Below are positions 1 to 6,482 of a DNA stretch of 10,440 nt, piece after piece; position 1 is the first letter of the stretch, and the number at the start of each line of letters is the position of its first letter. The notes under the pieces were generated by a model that saw only the letters and a list, made by a program, of their open reading frames with translations, did no database searches and was not told the DNA's origin. This DNA comes from an uncultured Clostridia bacterium. GTDB taxonomy: Bacteria; Bacillota_A; Clostridia; Christensenellales; CAG-138. A program made the position numbers and the translations under genes. The stretch lies in assembly GCA_946623765.1 (NCBI GenBank), contig CAMORL010000052.1:1-10440 (forward strand). The letters are read 5' to 3'.

Positions 1-502
<502 letters not shown>

Positions 503-526
503 AAGTACACTCTCCTTAACCCTTTT

Positions 527-555
527 ATTATAGCAAAGCGATCCCGAAAAGGGAA
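527..555 (-). promoter_or_regulatory. argS promoter, sigma-A type with extended -10
   Basis: On the minus strand a perfect TATAAT lies at 527-532, preceded by TGC (an extended TGn -10). A weak -35, TTCCCT, sits at 550-555 with 17-bp spacing. The -10 is about 25 bp upstream of the argS start codon, so the leader would be very short. No T-box leader is visible in this space. Confidence 0.7.
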
Positions 556-624
556 GAGCATATTTTTCGGCAAATCCAAAAAACCCGGAACCGGCGCTCA
601 CCGGACGAAACGACCGCCCGGCTC

Positions 625-653
625 TTGCAAACGACACCCGCGTTTGCTATAAT
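625..653 (+). promoter_or_regulatory. Promoter of the patatin-gntR operon
   Basis: TTGCAA at 625-630 and TATAAT at 648-653 are separated by exactly 17 bp, with TGC just before the -10 giving an extended -10. The expected transcription start is near 660, about 43 nt before the chosen start codon. It is divergent from the argS promoter, with roughly 70 bp between the two -35 boxes. Confidence 0.8.
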
Positions 654-666
654 ATAAATATAGAGT

Positions 667-680
667 AACGGTAAACCGTT
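667..680. promoter_or_regulatory. Inverted repeat just downstream of the transcription start; candidate GntR operator
   Basis: AACGGTAAACCGTT has two 6-bp arms, AACGGT and ACCGTT, around a central AA. It begins 13 bp downstream of the TATAAT box, a position where a bound repressor would block transcription. GntR/HutC-family proteins bind short palindromes of about this size, and the operon encodes such a regulator, so autoregulation is plausible. Binding is inferred only. Confidence 0.45.
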
Positions 681-702
681 TTTTAACGAAAGGATGAACG
701 TT

Positions 703-1491
703 TTGAGTGAACGAAAGAAAGTAGGACTCGCGCTTGCGTCCGGCGGCGGACGCGGTATGGCGCACATCGGGGTGCTGCAGGTGCTGGAGGAGCACGGAAT
801 CCCGATCGACATGATCTCCGGCTCGAGCGCAGGCGCGCTGGTTGCGGCGATCTATGCGGCGGGAACAGACCTCTACATGCTTGAAAAATATCTTTGCACC
901 CTGCTGCCGAAGGACATCATCGATCCCACGATCGTCACGCGCGGCGGGGTCATCTCCGGCAACAAGGTCTCCGAAATCATCCGGACGCTGACGCACGATT
1001 ACACGGTCGAACAGGCGAAGATCCCCTGCTTTATCGGCGCAACGGACCTGGAAACGGCGGAGTTTCACATCTTTGAGCACTGCAAGCTGTATGAAGCGGG
1101 CCGCGCGAGCATGGCGATCCCGGGCGTGTTCACGCCGGTGAAGATCGACGGACACTGGTATGTCGACGGCGGCATGCTGCAGGAGCTTCCGGTCGAGGTG
1201 CTGCGGGAGCACGGCGCGGACGTTGTGATCGGCGTCGATCTTTCGATCAAGAAGCGCTTTGTCATCCCCGAGGACAAGGCGCCCGGCGCGCATTCCTCGC
1301 TGCTGCGCACATTCAACGTCATGCAGAAAGAGATTTCACGGCTCCGGCAGGATCACGTGGACGTACGGATCAAGCCGGACGTATCCTTCATGGGCATGGT
1401 TTCGACCGCAGGCACGGAGGAAGCGATCCGCATCGGACGCGCGTGCGCCGAACGCGCGCTGCCGGAAATCGAGGCTGCGCTGGCAGAATAA
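703..1491 (+). CDS. Patatin-like phospholipase (RssA/NTE-type serine lipid hydrolase)
   Basis: Predicted cytoplasmic lipid acyl hydrolase using a Ser-Asp dyad; the true substrate is unknown. The motifs are clear: the glycine-rich oxyanion-hole loop SGGGRGMAHIG near residues 13-23, the nucleophile elbow GSSAG with Ser42, and the partner Asp155 in VDGG. About 262 residues, typical of small bacterial patatin proteins; no signal peptide or membrane segment. Start choice: an in-frame ATG at 694 directly abuts the AAAGG at 689-693 and cannot use it, whereas the TTG at 703 lies 9 nt beyond that site, so TTG is preferred and ATG 694 is the alternative. The gene is followed after 47 nt by the gntR gene, with no terminator between them, so the two are probably cotranscribed. 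A link between the regulator and lipid or another small-molecule signal is not shown by the sequence. Confidence 0.9.
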   Translation: MSERKKVGLALASGGGRGMAHIGVLQVLEEHGIPIDMISGSSAGALVAAIYAAGTDLYMLEKYLCTLLPKDIIDPTIVTRGGVISGNKVSEIIRTLTHDYTVEQAKIPCFIGATDLETAEFHIFEHCKLYEAGRASMAIPGVFTPVKIDGHWYVDGGMLQELPVEVLREHGADVVIGVDLSIKKRFVIPEDKAPGAHSSLLRTFNVMQKEISRLRQDHVDVRIKPDVSFMGMVSTAGTEEAIRIGRACAERALPEIEAALAE

Positions 1492-1538
1492 AACGAGTTT
1501 CACGAACACCGGAAAAGCCGATAAGGAGAACAGCTTTT

Positions 1539-2261
1539 ATGATGGAATGTTCCGGAATCCCGCAATATCAGAAGATCGCAGACGAGCTTCGCGAAAAGAT
1601 CCGGGTGATGCCGCTCGGCATGCAGATCGAACCCGAAAAGACGCTTGCCGAACAGTACGGCGTCAGCCGCGGCACGATGCGTCAGGCGATCGACATCCTT
1701 GTCCGCGAGGAGTTGGTTGTGCGCGTACGGGGACGCGGATCCTTCCGCACCCATCCGAAGGAACAGACTTTGCAGTTGACGATCGAAACATCTGTTTTGG
1801 ATACCATCCGCATGGTCGGTGAGAGCAGCAAAGCCGAGCATCTGTCTATCTCAACAGTCATTGCACCGCAGCGCATTGCCGATATGCTCGAAATCCCGCA
1901 CGGCACCAAGGTCCGGCGGGTCTGCCGTGTCCGCATATACCGCGGAGAGCCGTTTGCGTACGCCGTCGGGTATCTGCGAACCGATCTCACGCCGCCGTTT
2001 TTCAAGCGCGACTTCAAGACCTCACTCATCGATCTGGTCCGAAACACCCTGCATCTCCGTTCCACCGCAAGGGCCGTCGAGTGCTTTGCGTCGGCAGCGG
2101 ATCCGGTTCTTTCGAGCGCGCTGGCGATCCCGGAAGGATCGCCGATTCTGAATATCAGCTTCTTCTGCAAGGCGTACGGCGGGACGCCGATCCTTGTAGA
2201 CACCATTTCCTTTCCTTCCTCGCAGATTCTTCGATTCTCGGTTCCGAGCAAAAATAATTGA
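1539..2261 (+). CDS. GntR-family transcriptional regulator, HutC/UTRA subfamily
   Basis: DNA-binding repressor of 240 residues. The N-terminal winged helix-turn-helix spans roughly residues 9-70, with IPQYQKIADELREKI, then EKTLAEQYGVSRGTMRQAID (the recognition helix region), then the wing VVRVRGRGSF. The C-terminal half (about 98-235) has the UTRA effector-binding fold, including the RVCRVRIYRGEPFAYAVGYL strand pattern and the terminal VDTISF stretch. UTRA proteins normally sense sugars, amino acids or other small metabolites; the ligand here cannot be read from sequence. Start: two consecutive ATG codons at 1539 and 1542 follow AAGGAG at 1523-1528, so either is possible, with 1539 chosen. 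It is the last gene of the patatin operon and is followed at once by a terminator. The inverted repeat at 667-680 is a reasonable candidate autoregulatory site. Confidence 0.92.
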   Translation: MMECSGIPQYQKIADELREKIRVMPLGMQIEPEKTLAEQYGVSRGTMRQAIDILVREELVVRVRGRGSFRTHPKEQTLQLTIETSVLDTIRMVGESSKAEHLSISTVIAPQRIADMLEIPHGTKVRRVCRVRIYRGEPFAYAVGYLRTDLTPPFFKRDFKTSLIDLVRNTLHLRSTARAVECFASAADPVLSSALAIPEGSPILNISFFCKAYGGTPILVDTISFPSSQILRFSVPSKNN

Positions 2262-2265
2262 AAGA

Positions 2266-2297
2266 AAAACTGCCGGCACGAATGCCGGCGGTTTTTT
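2266..2297. terminator. Hairpin terminator after gntR, probably bidirectional
   Basis: A strong stem formed by CTGCCGGCA (2270-2278) and TGCCGGCGG (2283-2291), containing one G-T pair, closes a CGAA loop. It is flanked by an A-run on the left and six T's on the right. It ends the patatin-gntR operon 4 nt after the gntR stop. The A-run (2265-2269) gives a T-run on the minus strand, so it could also stop leftward transcription from the operon ending at 2405. Confidence 0.88.
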
Positions 2298-2318
2298 CGT
2301 GTTTCAAAGTCTAAAATC

Positions 2319-2372
2319 GCGCATTGCCGCAAGCGAACAAATGCGCCGGTCGAAGGGGACACGGCGCATTGC
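2319..2372. repeat. Short direct and inverted repeats in the convergent intergenic gap
   Basis: GCGCATTGC occurs at 2319-2327 and again at 2364-2372. Between them AATGCGCCG (2340-2348) is complementary to CGGCGCATT (2362-2370) over 9 bp, and its first 7 bases also pair with 2319-2325. Two alternative hairpins could therefore form in the 3' end of the leftward transcript. The T-content after the hairpin on the minus strand is poor, so this is at most a weak terminator or an RNA-stabilising structure. Confidence 0.45.
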
Positions 2373-2404
2373 TCAGGAGGAAAACAGCTGCTTTCTGTAT
2401 TCGC

Positions 2405-3016
2405 TTATTCGTAGATCTCGATCTCTGCGGCTTGCGCGCCGCCGGTACGCGAGGAGGAATTCATGGTGAAGATCAGTTTGACAAACCGCGTTTCCGCTGC
2501 ATCGAAGTCGATGCGGATACGATTGCCGGTGTCCGGATTGAAGTCATAACGTGCGGCAGGCACGAGCTCGGTAAAGTTCATTCCGTCGGCGCTGATGAAA
2601 ACGGCGATCTCCTGCGAACGCGCTTCCCAGATAGCGGAGGGGTTCAGCCGCACGGCAACGGTGGAGATTTTGCGGGGGCTTTCGAGATCGATCGTCATCT
2701 CGGCAGGAAATCCCTTGCTTTCCCAGTAGGTATCGGTCTTTCCGTCGTTGACGTTGGTCGCCACATAGACGTCCGTATGCTCGCCCGAGGAGATCGGCTT
2801 GCCGACGGCAAGGTTTTCCGTCTCCGGCATGGGAATATAGTTCGCTTCCGGGTCGGGGAAGCATGCCGGGCGCTGCGCCTTGGTCTGTTCCGGCGCTTCG
2901 ACGACGGTGACGCCCGGGTCGCCCGCGCCGGAGGGGAGCAGGAAAAACGCGATTCCGCTTGCGATCAGTGACAGTGCAATGACGACGATCAACGCGATGT
3001 TCAGCTTGCGATTCAT
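2405..3016 (-). CDS. Membrane-anchored F5/8 type C (discoidin/CBM32-like) domain protein
   Basis: 203 residues: a short basic N-terminus, a hydrophobic segment (about 7-27, IALIVVIALSLIASGIAFFL) acting as signal anchor or uncleaved signal, a linker (28-67), then one galactose-binding-like beta-sandwich domain (about 68-203). The domain begins with the characteristic NLAVGKPISSGE, followed by NVNDGKTDTYWES (residues 88-100), where Asp and the aromatic are typical of F5/8 C domains, then MTIDLESPRKISTVAVRL and a final strand ending AAEIEIYE. Such domains usually bind carbohydrate; no catalytic domain is present. The start is fixed by a perfect AAGGAGGG (3024-3031) that overlaps the stop of the upstream gene. 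The gap is 13 nt, so the two genes form one transcript and are probably translated together. It likely displays a sugar-binding module on the cell surface to help the neighbouring hydrolase; that role is inference. Confidence 0.85.
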   Translation of the reverse strand: MNRKLNIALIVVIALSLIASGIAFFLLPSGAGDPGVTVVEAPEQTKAQRPACFPDPEANYIPMPETENLAVGKPISSGEHTDVYVATNVNDGKTDTYWESKGFPAEMTIDLESPRKISTVAVRLNPSAIWEARSQEIAVFISADGMNFTELVPAARYDFNPDTGNRIRIDFDAAETRFVKLIFTMNSSSRTGGAQAAEIEIYE

Positions 3017-3029
3017 AATTCTGCCCTCC

Positions 3030-4544
3030 TTATTCCACCGTGATCCCGTCGCAGAACTCGTTGACGGATGCGTGCAGCGCTTTGAGATCCGTGATCCGTT
3101 CGCCGAGGATGCTGACGTTTCGCAGCGTGACGTTTGTGATGCGGTATTCCTCGCTCTGCCCGGCAATGCGGGAAGCGGGGACCTTGCCGTTTAGGGTGTT
3201 CACCACGGTCAGACCGTCGATCAGGACGTCGTCGATCGTTCCGTATTCGTCGCGCACGGTCGTCCAGCCGGATTTTGCCAGCGACAGTTCGATCAGCTCC
3301 TTGTTGTTTCCGTTGTCGCCCTGCATGAATGCGTTCTCGACCGTGATATTGCGGTAGACGATATGATGCACAAAGGCGTCGTCGCTGTTGTGGATGCTGA
3401 TGACCGGCTTGTGGAAGTTATAGAGTACGGTGATGTTTTCAAACAGCACGTCGGTGATCTCCGGATCAAGCGTCATGCCCTTGTCGGTTTCGTATCCGAT
3501 CTCCATGGACTGCGCAAGATCCGTCCAGATCTGCACGTCGCGGAACGTGATCCCCTTGGTCGAACCGGAATAGTTCTTCACAACGAGACTGTCGTCCCAC
3601 GTGCGGGCGAAGCAGTTTGTAACAAGGTGGTCGGTGCAGGACTGGAACGTAAAGCCGTCGCCGTTCTGACGTCCGGAGATGATCTTGACGTTATCAATCG
3701 TTACGTGCTGCGACGAGAAAGAATTCAGGTTCCAGCAGTTGGAATTGACGATCGTAATGCCCTCCACCGTGACATCCTTTGAATGATTCAGATCGATCGG
3801 CACGCGCGCGTAGGAACCCGGCTGATTCCACGCCGGATAATCGCTGCCGTCGATCATGCCGCGCCCGCAGATGCGGACGTTCTTTGCGTTGCCGACCGAG
3901 ACGATCGAATGCAGCACCGCGCCTCCGGACAGATACAGCGTCTGCCCGTCTGAAAGCGCGATCGCATCCATCGTCCACTCGCCCGGACCGATGTAATAGA
4001 CGTTCGGATCGTTCGGATCCGGCACGTCGGTTTCCAACGCGTTCGCAAAGATGTGCGTCGCTTTGTTTACATTATTATTAAAGACGACAGTGTACTGACC
4101 CGGCTCGGTGATCGTAAAGCGCACATGCCCGTTTTCCACGGTCGGAACAATGCCGCATGCGGTCGGCAGAACGGCAGCGCTTTCGACGGGATCTTTGAGC
4201 CCGGGCGCAGCGATGTCAAGCGCAACGGTTCCTTCGAAATCGAAATACGTCATGGGCGTATCGCTCGGCTGCGTGTTTGCGTTCCAGATATGCTCGTGGT
4301 TGACCATAACGTCATATACGAAAAGCGCGTGTCCGTTCGCCGTGATCTGAACCGTCCCGGAGCTTTGCATCGTCTTCGGTCCGTCGTACAGCGTCAAAAG
4401 CGTATCACCCGGTTTGGGTTCCGACTTTGCCCGCATGCGCGGCGCGATCGGCGATACAAACATGAAAATTGCAAACGCCAGAAGAAGCGCGGCGGCGACG
4501 CAAAGGCAAACGGTTTTGACGGAAAATGCCGGTTTGCTGTTCAT
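3030..4544 (-). CDS. Membrane-anchored parallel beta-helix glycoside hydrolase, GH49/GH28-like (clan GH-N)
   Basis: 504 residues. An N-terminal hydrophobic segment (about 11-31) indicates export with membrane anchoring. Residues about 45-175 look like the beta-sandwich domain that precedes the helix in GH49 enzymes, ending PGQYTVVFNN and THIFANALE. The right-handed beta-helix follows: YYIGPGEW (183-190), GQTLYLSGGAVLHSIV (200-215), the GRGMIDG turn (227-233), then the putative catalytic region QNGDGF (293-298, Asp296) and WDDSLVVKNYSG (316-327, Asp317 and Asp318). The spacing and the SMEIGY stretch (346-351) resemble the three catalytic aspartates of GH49 dextranase/isopullulanase; GH28 pectinases share the fold. 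The start is the ATG at 4544, supported by AAAGGGG at 4552-4558; an upstream extension of 28 codons would run across the operator. First gene of an operon with the F5/8 protein. Substrate is uncertain: an alpha-glucan fits the GH65/pgmB neighbours, but pectin or another glycan cannot be excluded. Confidence 0.78.
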   Translation of the reverse strand: MNSKPAFSVKTVCLCVAAALLLAFAIFMFVSPIAPRMRAKSEPKPGDTLLTLYDGPKTMQSSGTVQITANGHALFVYDVMVNHEHIWNANTQPSDTPMTYFDFEGTVALDIAAPGLKDPVESAAVLPTACGIVPTVENGHVRFTITEPGQYTVVFNNNVNKATHIFANALETDVPDPNDPNVYYIGPGEWTMDAIALSDGQTLYLSGGAVLHSIVSVGNAKNVRICGRGMIDGSDYPAWNQPGSYARVPIDLNHSKDVTVEGITIVNSNCWNLNSFSSQHVTIDNVKIISGRQNGDGFTFQSCTDHLVTNCFARTWDDSLVVKNYSGSTKGITFRDVQIWTDLAQSMEIGYETDKGMTLDPEITDVLFENITVLYNFHKPVISIHNSDDAFVHHIVYRNITVENAFMQGDNGNNKELIELSLAKSGWTTVRDEYGTIDDVLIDGLTVVNTLNGKVPASRIAGQSEEYRITNVTLRNVSILGERITDLKALHASVNEFCDGITVE

Positions 4545-4570
4545 TGGGATACCCCTTTCTGAATTGCTGG

Positions 4571-4590
4571 AAAGTTTAACGTTAAACCTT
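4571..4590. promoter_or_regulatory. LacI-type operator for the leftward hydrolase operon
   Basis: Contains a perfect 14-bp palindrome, GTTTAACGTTAAAC at 4574-4587, with the central CG typical of LacI-family operators. On the minus strand the full 20-bp site reads AAGGTTTAACGTTAAACTTT, matching 16 of 20 bases of the site at 4741-4760. It starts 8 bp downstream of the minus-strand -10, so a bound repressor would sit on the start of transcription. Confidence 0.8.
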
Positions 4591-4598
4591 ACGAGAGG

Positions 4599-4628
4599 AT
4601 TATACCACGTTCCTCCGTCCGCAGGCAA
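4599..4628 (-). promoter_or_regulatory. Promoter of the leftward hydrolase / F5/8 operon
   Basis: Minus-strand TATAAT at 4599-4604 with TTGCCT at 4623-4628 as -35 and an 18-bp spacer. Transcription would start near 4592, just before the operator at 4571-4590. Confidence 0.68.
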
Positions 4629-4659
4629 TAGGCAAATGTATGTTTTTTCATTATTTTTG

Positions 4660-4676
4660 AATGATAATTTATCATT
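4660..4676. promoter_or_regulatory. 17-bp perfect palindrome midway between the divergent promoters
   Basis: AATGATAA-T-TTATCATT is a perfect inverted repeat around one central T. Its centre is 35 bp from the rightward -35 and 40 bp from the leftward -35, about 70-75 bp upstream of both expected starts. That position suits an activator or an architectural protein. It resembles Fur/PerR boxes in its TGATAA arms but is two bases shorter than the Fur core, so no regulator is assigned. Confidence 0.5.
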
Positions 4677-4702
4677 TGGGGGATTTTCACAGAAAAGCAG
4701 GC

Positions 4703-4731
4703 TTGACAGGCGAAATGTCCGATGCTATAAT
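4703..4731 (+). promoter_or_regulatory. Consensus promoter of the duplicated-domain lipoprotein
   Basis: TTGACA at 4703-4708 and TATAAT at 4726-4731 are both perfect sigma-A consensus, separated by 17 bp and with TGC before the -10. A promoter this strong suggests high expression when not repressed. The operator at 4741-4760 lies 9 bp downstream. Confidence 0.92.
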
Positions 4732-4740
4732 GAGCCCAGA

Positions 4741-4760
4741 TAGGTTGAACGTTAAACCTA
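4741..4760. promoter_or_regulatory. LacI-type operator for the rightward lipoprotein gene
   Basis: TAGGTTGAACGTTAAACCTA is a 20-bp palindrome with one mismatched pair and a central CG. It covers the expected transcription start region of a perfect promoter. Its centre is 170 bp from the centre of the matching site at 4571-4590. The most likely binder is the LacI-family protein encoded at 6483-7499, by proximity and motif type. Confidence 0.85.
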
Positions 4761-4817
4761 TTGAGAAACGGGAACTTTTCCCAACAATCAAAAAACAGAA
4801 TTTAACGGAGGTCAAGC

Positions 4818-6314
4818 ATGAAAAAAGTACTCGCATTCGTCCTTGCAGCCTGCATGATTCTTGCATTGGTTGCCTGCGTACAGACGACAACTCCTGAACA
4901 GCCCGCACCCGTCGAGACACCTACCGAGGCGCCCGCGGTCGAGCAGCCGACGGAAGCTCCCGCAGAGCCCGAAACACCCGAAACGGCAGAAGCACCGTCG
5001 GAATTCCTGTGGGATAACTTTGACGATCGCGATCCGAACAACAAGCCGGAGCTTGCGCCGAACGGCGTCAACATCTGGTGGGACAACTGGGCAAACCTGC
5101 GCGCCAAGAACGAAGACGGCGCAATCAAGCTTGACTACCGTCCCAAAGCATATGATCCCGAAGACTACGAAACCGAAGAAGAATACTTCGCCGCGGCAGG
5201 CGATTGGATGGGCAACTGGGGCGAAGCGGTCAACATGTGGGCGCTTGACGGGATCTCCTGGTGCAAATACCTGACCATCCGCATCAAGGGCGAAGCAGGC
5301 GGCGAAGAAACCTCCCTCATCATGGACTGGCATCCGGAAGACAGCAAGTTCTTTGCGGCGCGCTTCTCCGATCTGGTTCTTAAAGACGGCAGCCATCCGG
5401 TTATCACCACCGAGTGGCAGGATCTCGTGATCGACCTCGAAGCATCCGGCTTCCCGGGCATGACGAACGCGTTCCACATCCGTGCATTCGCACCCTGCGT
5501 GATCTGGATCGATGAGATCGTCTTCTCCGAGCCGGTTGCGCCGATCGACGCAACGAGCGCAGAGACGATCCTTGCAGGCATTACCGTTCCCGAGACCGGC
5601 AAACCCGCCGAGCTCCCCATCAAGGAGTACCTCGGCGCTGCGGACAACGCGGAAGCATCCGTCGAAATCGCTTACCTTTGGGACAACTTTGACGACCGTG
5701 ACCCGAACAACAAGCCGGAGCTTGCGCCGAACGGCATGAACATCTGGTGGGACAACTGGGCAAACGTCCGCGGCAAGAACGAGGACGGCGCAATCAAGCT
5801 CGACTATCGTCCCAAAGAGTATGACCCGGAAGACTATGAGACCGAAGAAGAATACTTTGCGCATGCAGGCGACTGGATGGGCAACTGGGGCGAAGCGGTC
5901 AACATGTGGGCGATCGAAGGCATCTCCTACTGCAAGTATCTCGTGATCCGCGTGAAGGGCGAGGTCGGCGGCGAAGAAGCCAAGCTGATCATGGATTGGC
6001 ATCCGGAAGACGCAAAGTTCTATGCAGCGCGCTTCTCCGATCTGGTGCTCGCAGACGGCAGCCATCCCGTCCTCACGACCGAGTGGCAGACCCTTGTGAT
6101 CGACCTCGAAGCATCCGGCTTCCCGGGCATGACGAACGCGTTCCACATCCGTGCATTCGCGCCCTGCGTGATCTGGGTCGATGAGATCGGCTTTGCAGAG
6201 CCGGTTGCGCCGATCGATCCGGAGAACGTGCTTGCAGGCATTACCTTGCCCGAAACCGGTAAGCCCGGCGATCTGCCGATCAAGGATTACCTTGCAGAAC
6301 TCGTGACCGAATAA
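4818..6314 (+). CDS. Secreted lipoprotein with two nearly identical Trp/Asp-rich domains, probable glycan-binding
   Basis: 498 residues. A lipoprotein signal peptide, MKKVLAFVLAACMILALVAC, has the lipobox LVAC with Cys20 as the lipidated residue. A Pro/Thr/Glu-rich spacer follows (21-62). The rest is two copies of one domain (about 63-272 and 286-492), roughly 90% identical, each starting with LWDNFDDRDPNNKPELAPNG, then IWWDNWAN, a very acidic YDPEDYETEEEYF stretch, GDWMGNWGEAVNMW, two conserved cysteines (149/227 and 372/450), and ending VDEI or IDEI plus PETGKP. The all-beta look and exposed-type tryptophans suggest a jelly-roll carbohydrate-binding module (CBM11-like at best); no catalytic motif or named family was recognised. 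The start is set by GGAGG at 4807-4811. It is monocistronic, ended by a strong terminator at 6331, and driven by a consensus promoter with a LacI-type operator. Likely an abundant surface glycan-binding protein; substrate unknown. Confidence 0.85.
   Translation: MKKVLAFVLAACMILALVACVQTTTPEQPAPVETPTEAPAVEQPTEAPAEPETPETAEAPSEFLWDNFDDRDPNNKPELAPNGVNIWWDNWANLRAKNEDGAIKLDYRPKAYDPEDYETEEEYFAAAGDWMGNWGEAVNMWALDGISWCKYLTIRIKGEAGGEETSLIMDWHPEDSKFFAARFSDLVLKDGSHPVITTEWQDLVIDLEASGFPGMTNAFHIRAFAPCVIWIDEIVFSEPVAPIDATSAETILAGITVPETGKPAELPIKEYLGAADNAEASVEIAYLWDNFDDRDPNNKPELAPNGMNIWWDNWANVRGKNEDGAIKLDYRPKEYDPEDYETEEEYFAHAGDWMGNWGEAVNMWAIEGISYCKYLVIRVKGEVGGEEAKLIMDWHPEDAKFYAARFSDLVLADGSHPVLTTEWQTLVIDLEASGFPGMTNAFHIRAFAPCVIWVDEIGFAEPVAPIDPENVLAGITLPETGKPGDLPIKDYLAELVTE
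5004..5633 (+). repeat. Copy 1 of the duplicated lipoprotein domain
   Basis: Codes for residues 63-272. It aligns with copy 2 at a fixed offset of 669 bp until a three-codon insertion (near PIDATSAETILAG, versus PIDPENVLAG in copy 2). The 65 bases at 5427-5491 are identical to 6096-6160. Confidence 0.93.
5673..6293 (+). repeat. Copy 2 of the duplicated lipoprotein domain
   Basis: Codes for residues 286-492. It differs from copy 1 mostly by conservative changes (L/I/V, D/E, F/Y, W/Y), with all tryptophans but one and both cysteines kept. A linker of about 13 residues (GAADNAEASVEIA) separates the copies. Confidence 0.93.
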
Positions 6315-6330
6315 ACAGCGGAAGCGACGC

Positions 6331-6359
6331 AGGGGGCGGCTTCTTGCCGCCCCCTTTTT
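6331..6359 (+). terminator. Rho-independent terminator after the lipoprotein gene
   Basis: A perfect 10-bp stem, AGGGGGCGGC (6331-6340) with GCCGCCCCCT (6346-6355), closes a TTCTT loop and is followed by T's. It insulates the lipoprotein transcript from the lacI-pgmB genes. Confidence 0.95.
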
Positions 6360-6382
6360 CTCTGAATTTTCAACAAAAAACG

Positions 6383-6414
6383 AACGTTTTTCGACCGAAA
6401 ACCGGAAGTTTTCG
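6383..6414. promoter_or_regulatory. Possible autoregulatory sites upstream of the lacI gene
   Basis: An AACGTT core at 6383-6388 shares the centre of the two LacI-type operators, but its flanks match poorly. Next to it CGAAAAC (6396-6402) and GTTTTCG (6408-6414) form a 7-bp inverted repeat with a 5-nt gap. Both lie just upstream of the -35 at 6425. Either could bind a regulator, but the evidence is weak. Confidence 0.3.
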
Positions 6415-6424
6415 CCAAAAGCAC

Positions 6425-6454
6425 TTGATACAAAACCGGAAAAAGTGGTATTCT
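6425..6454 (+). promoter_or_regulatory. Promoter of lacI-pgmB
   Basis: TTGATA at 6425-6430 and TATTCT at 6449-6454 with an 18-bp spacer; TGG precedes the -10, giving an extended -10. It lies after the lipoprotein terminator and about 28 bp before the lacI start codon, so the leader is short. Confidence 0.65.
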
Positions 6455-6482
6455 TTTAGCCGAGAGTTAAGGAGTCAGCACT

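Noticed and set aside
503..693. T-box leader for argS
   Set aside because: The argS -10 is about 25 bp from the start codon, leaving no room for a T-box structure.
694..707. AACGTT core at 697-702 resembling a third LacI-type operator
   Set aside because: Only the left half (GATGAAC) resembles the operator half-site; the right half does not match, and it lies inside the start of the coding sequence.
4660..4676. Fur or PerR box
   Set aside because: The TGATAA arms fit but the core is two bases shorter than the Fur 7-1-7 consensus, and no iron or peroxide genes are nearby. Kept only as an unassigned palindrome.
4770..4782. Small hairpin (GGGAA/TTCCC, 3-nt loop) in the lipoprotein leader as a riboswitch or attenuator
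   Set aside because: Only a 5-bp stem, with no T-run, and the leader of about 80 nt is too simple to match any riboswitch I know.
4812..6146. Minus-strand frame of 444 codons opposite the lipoprotein gene
   Set aside because: It mirrors the duplicated plus-strand gene, so its apparent internal repeat is a by-product. It has no promoter or Shine-Dalgarno of its own.
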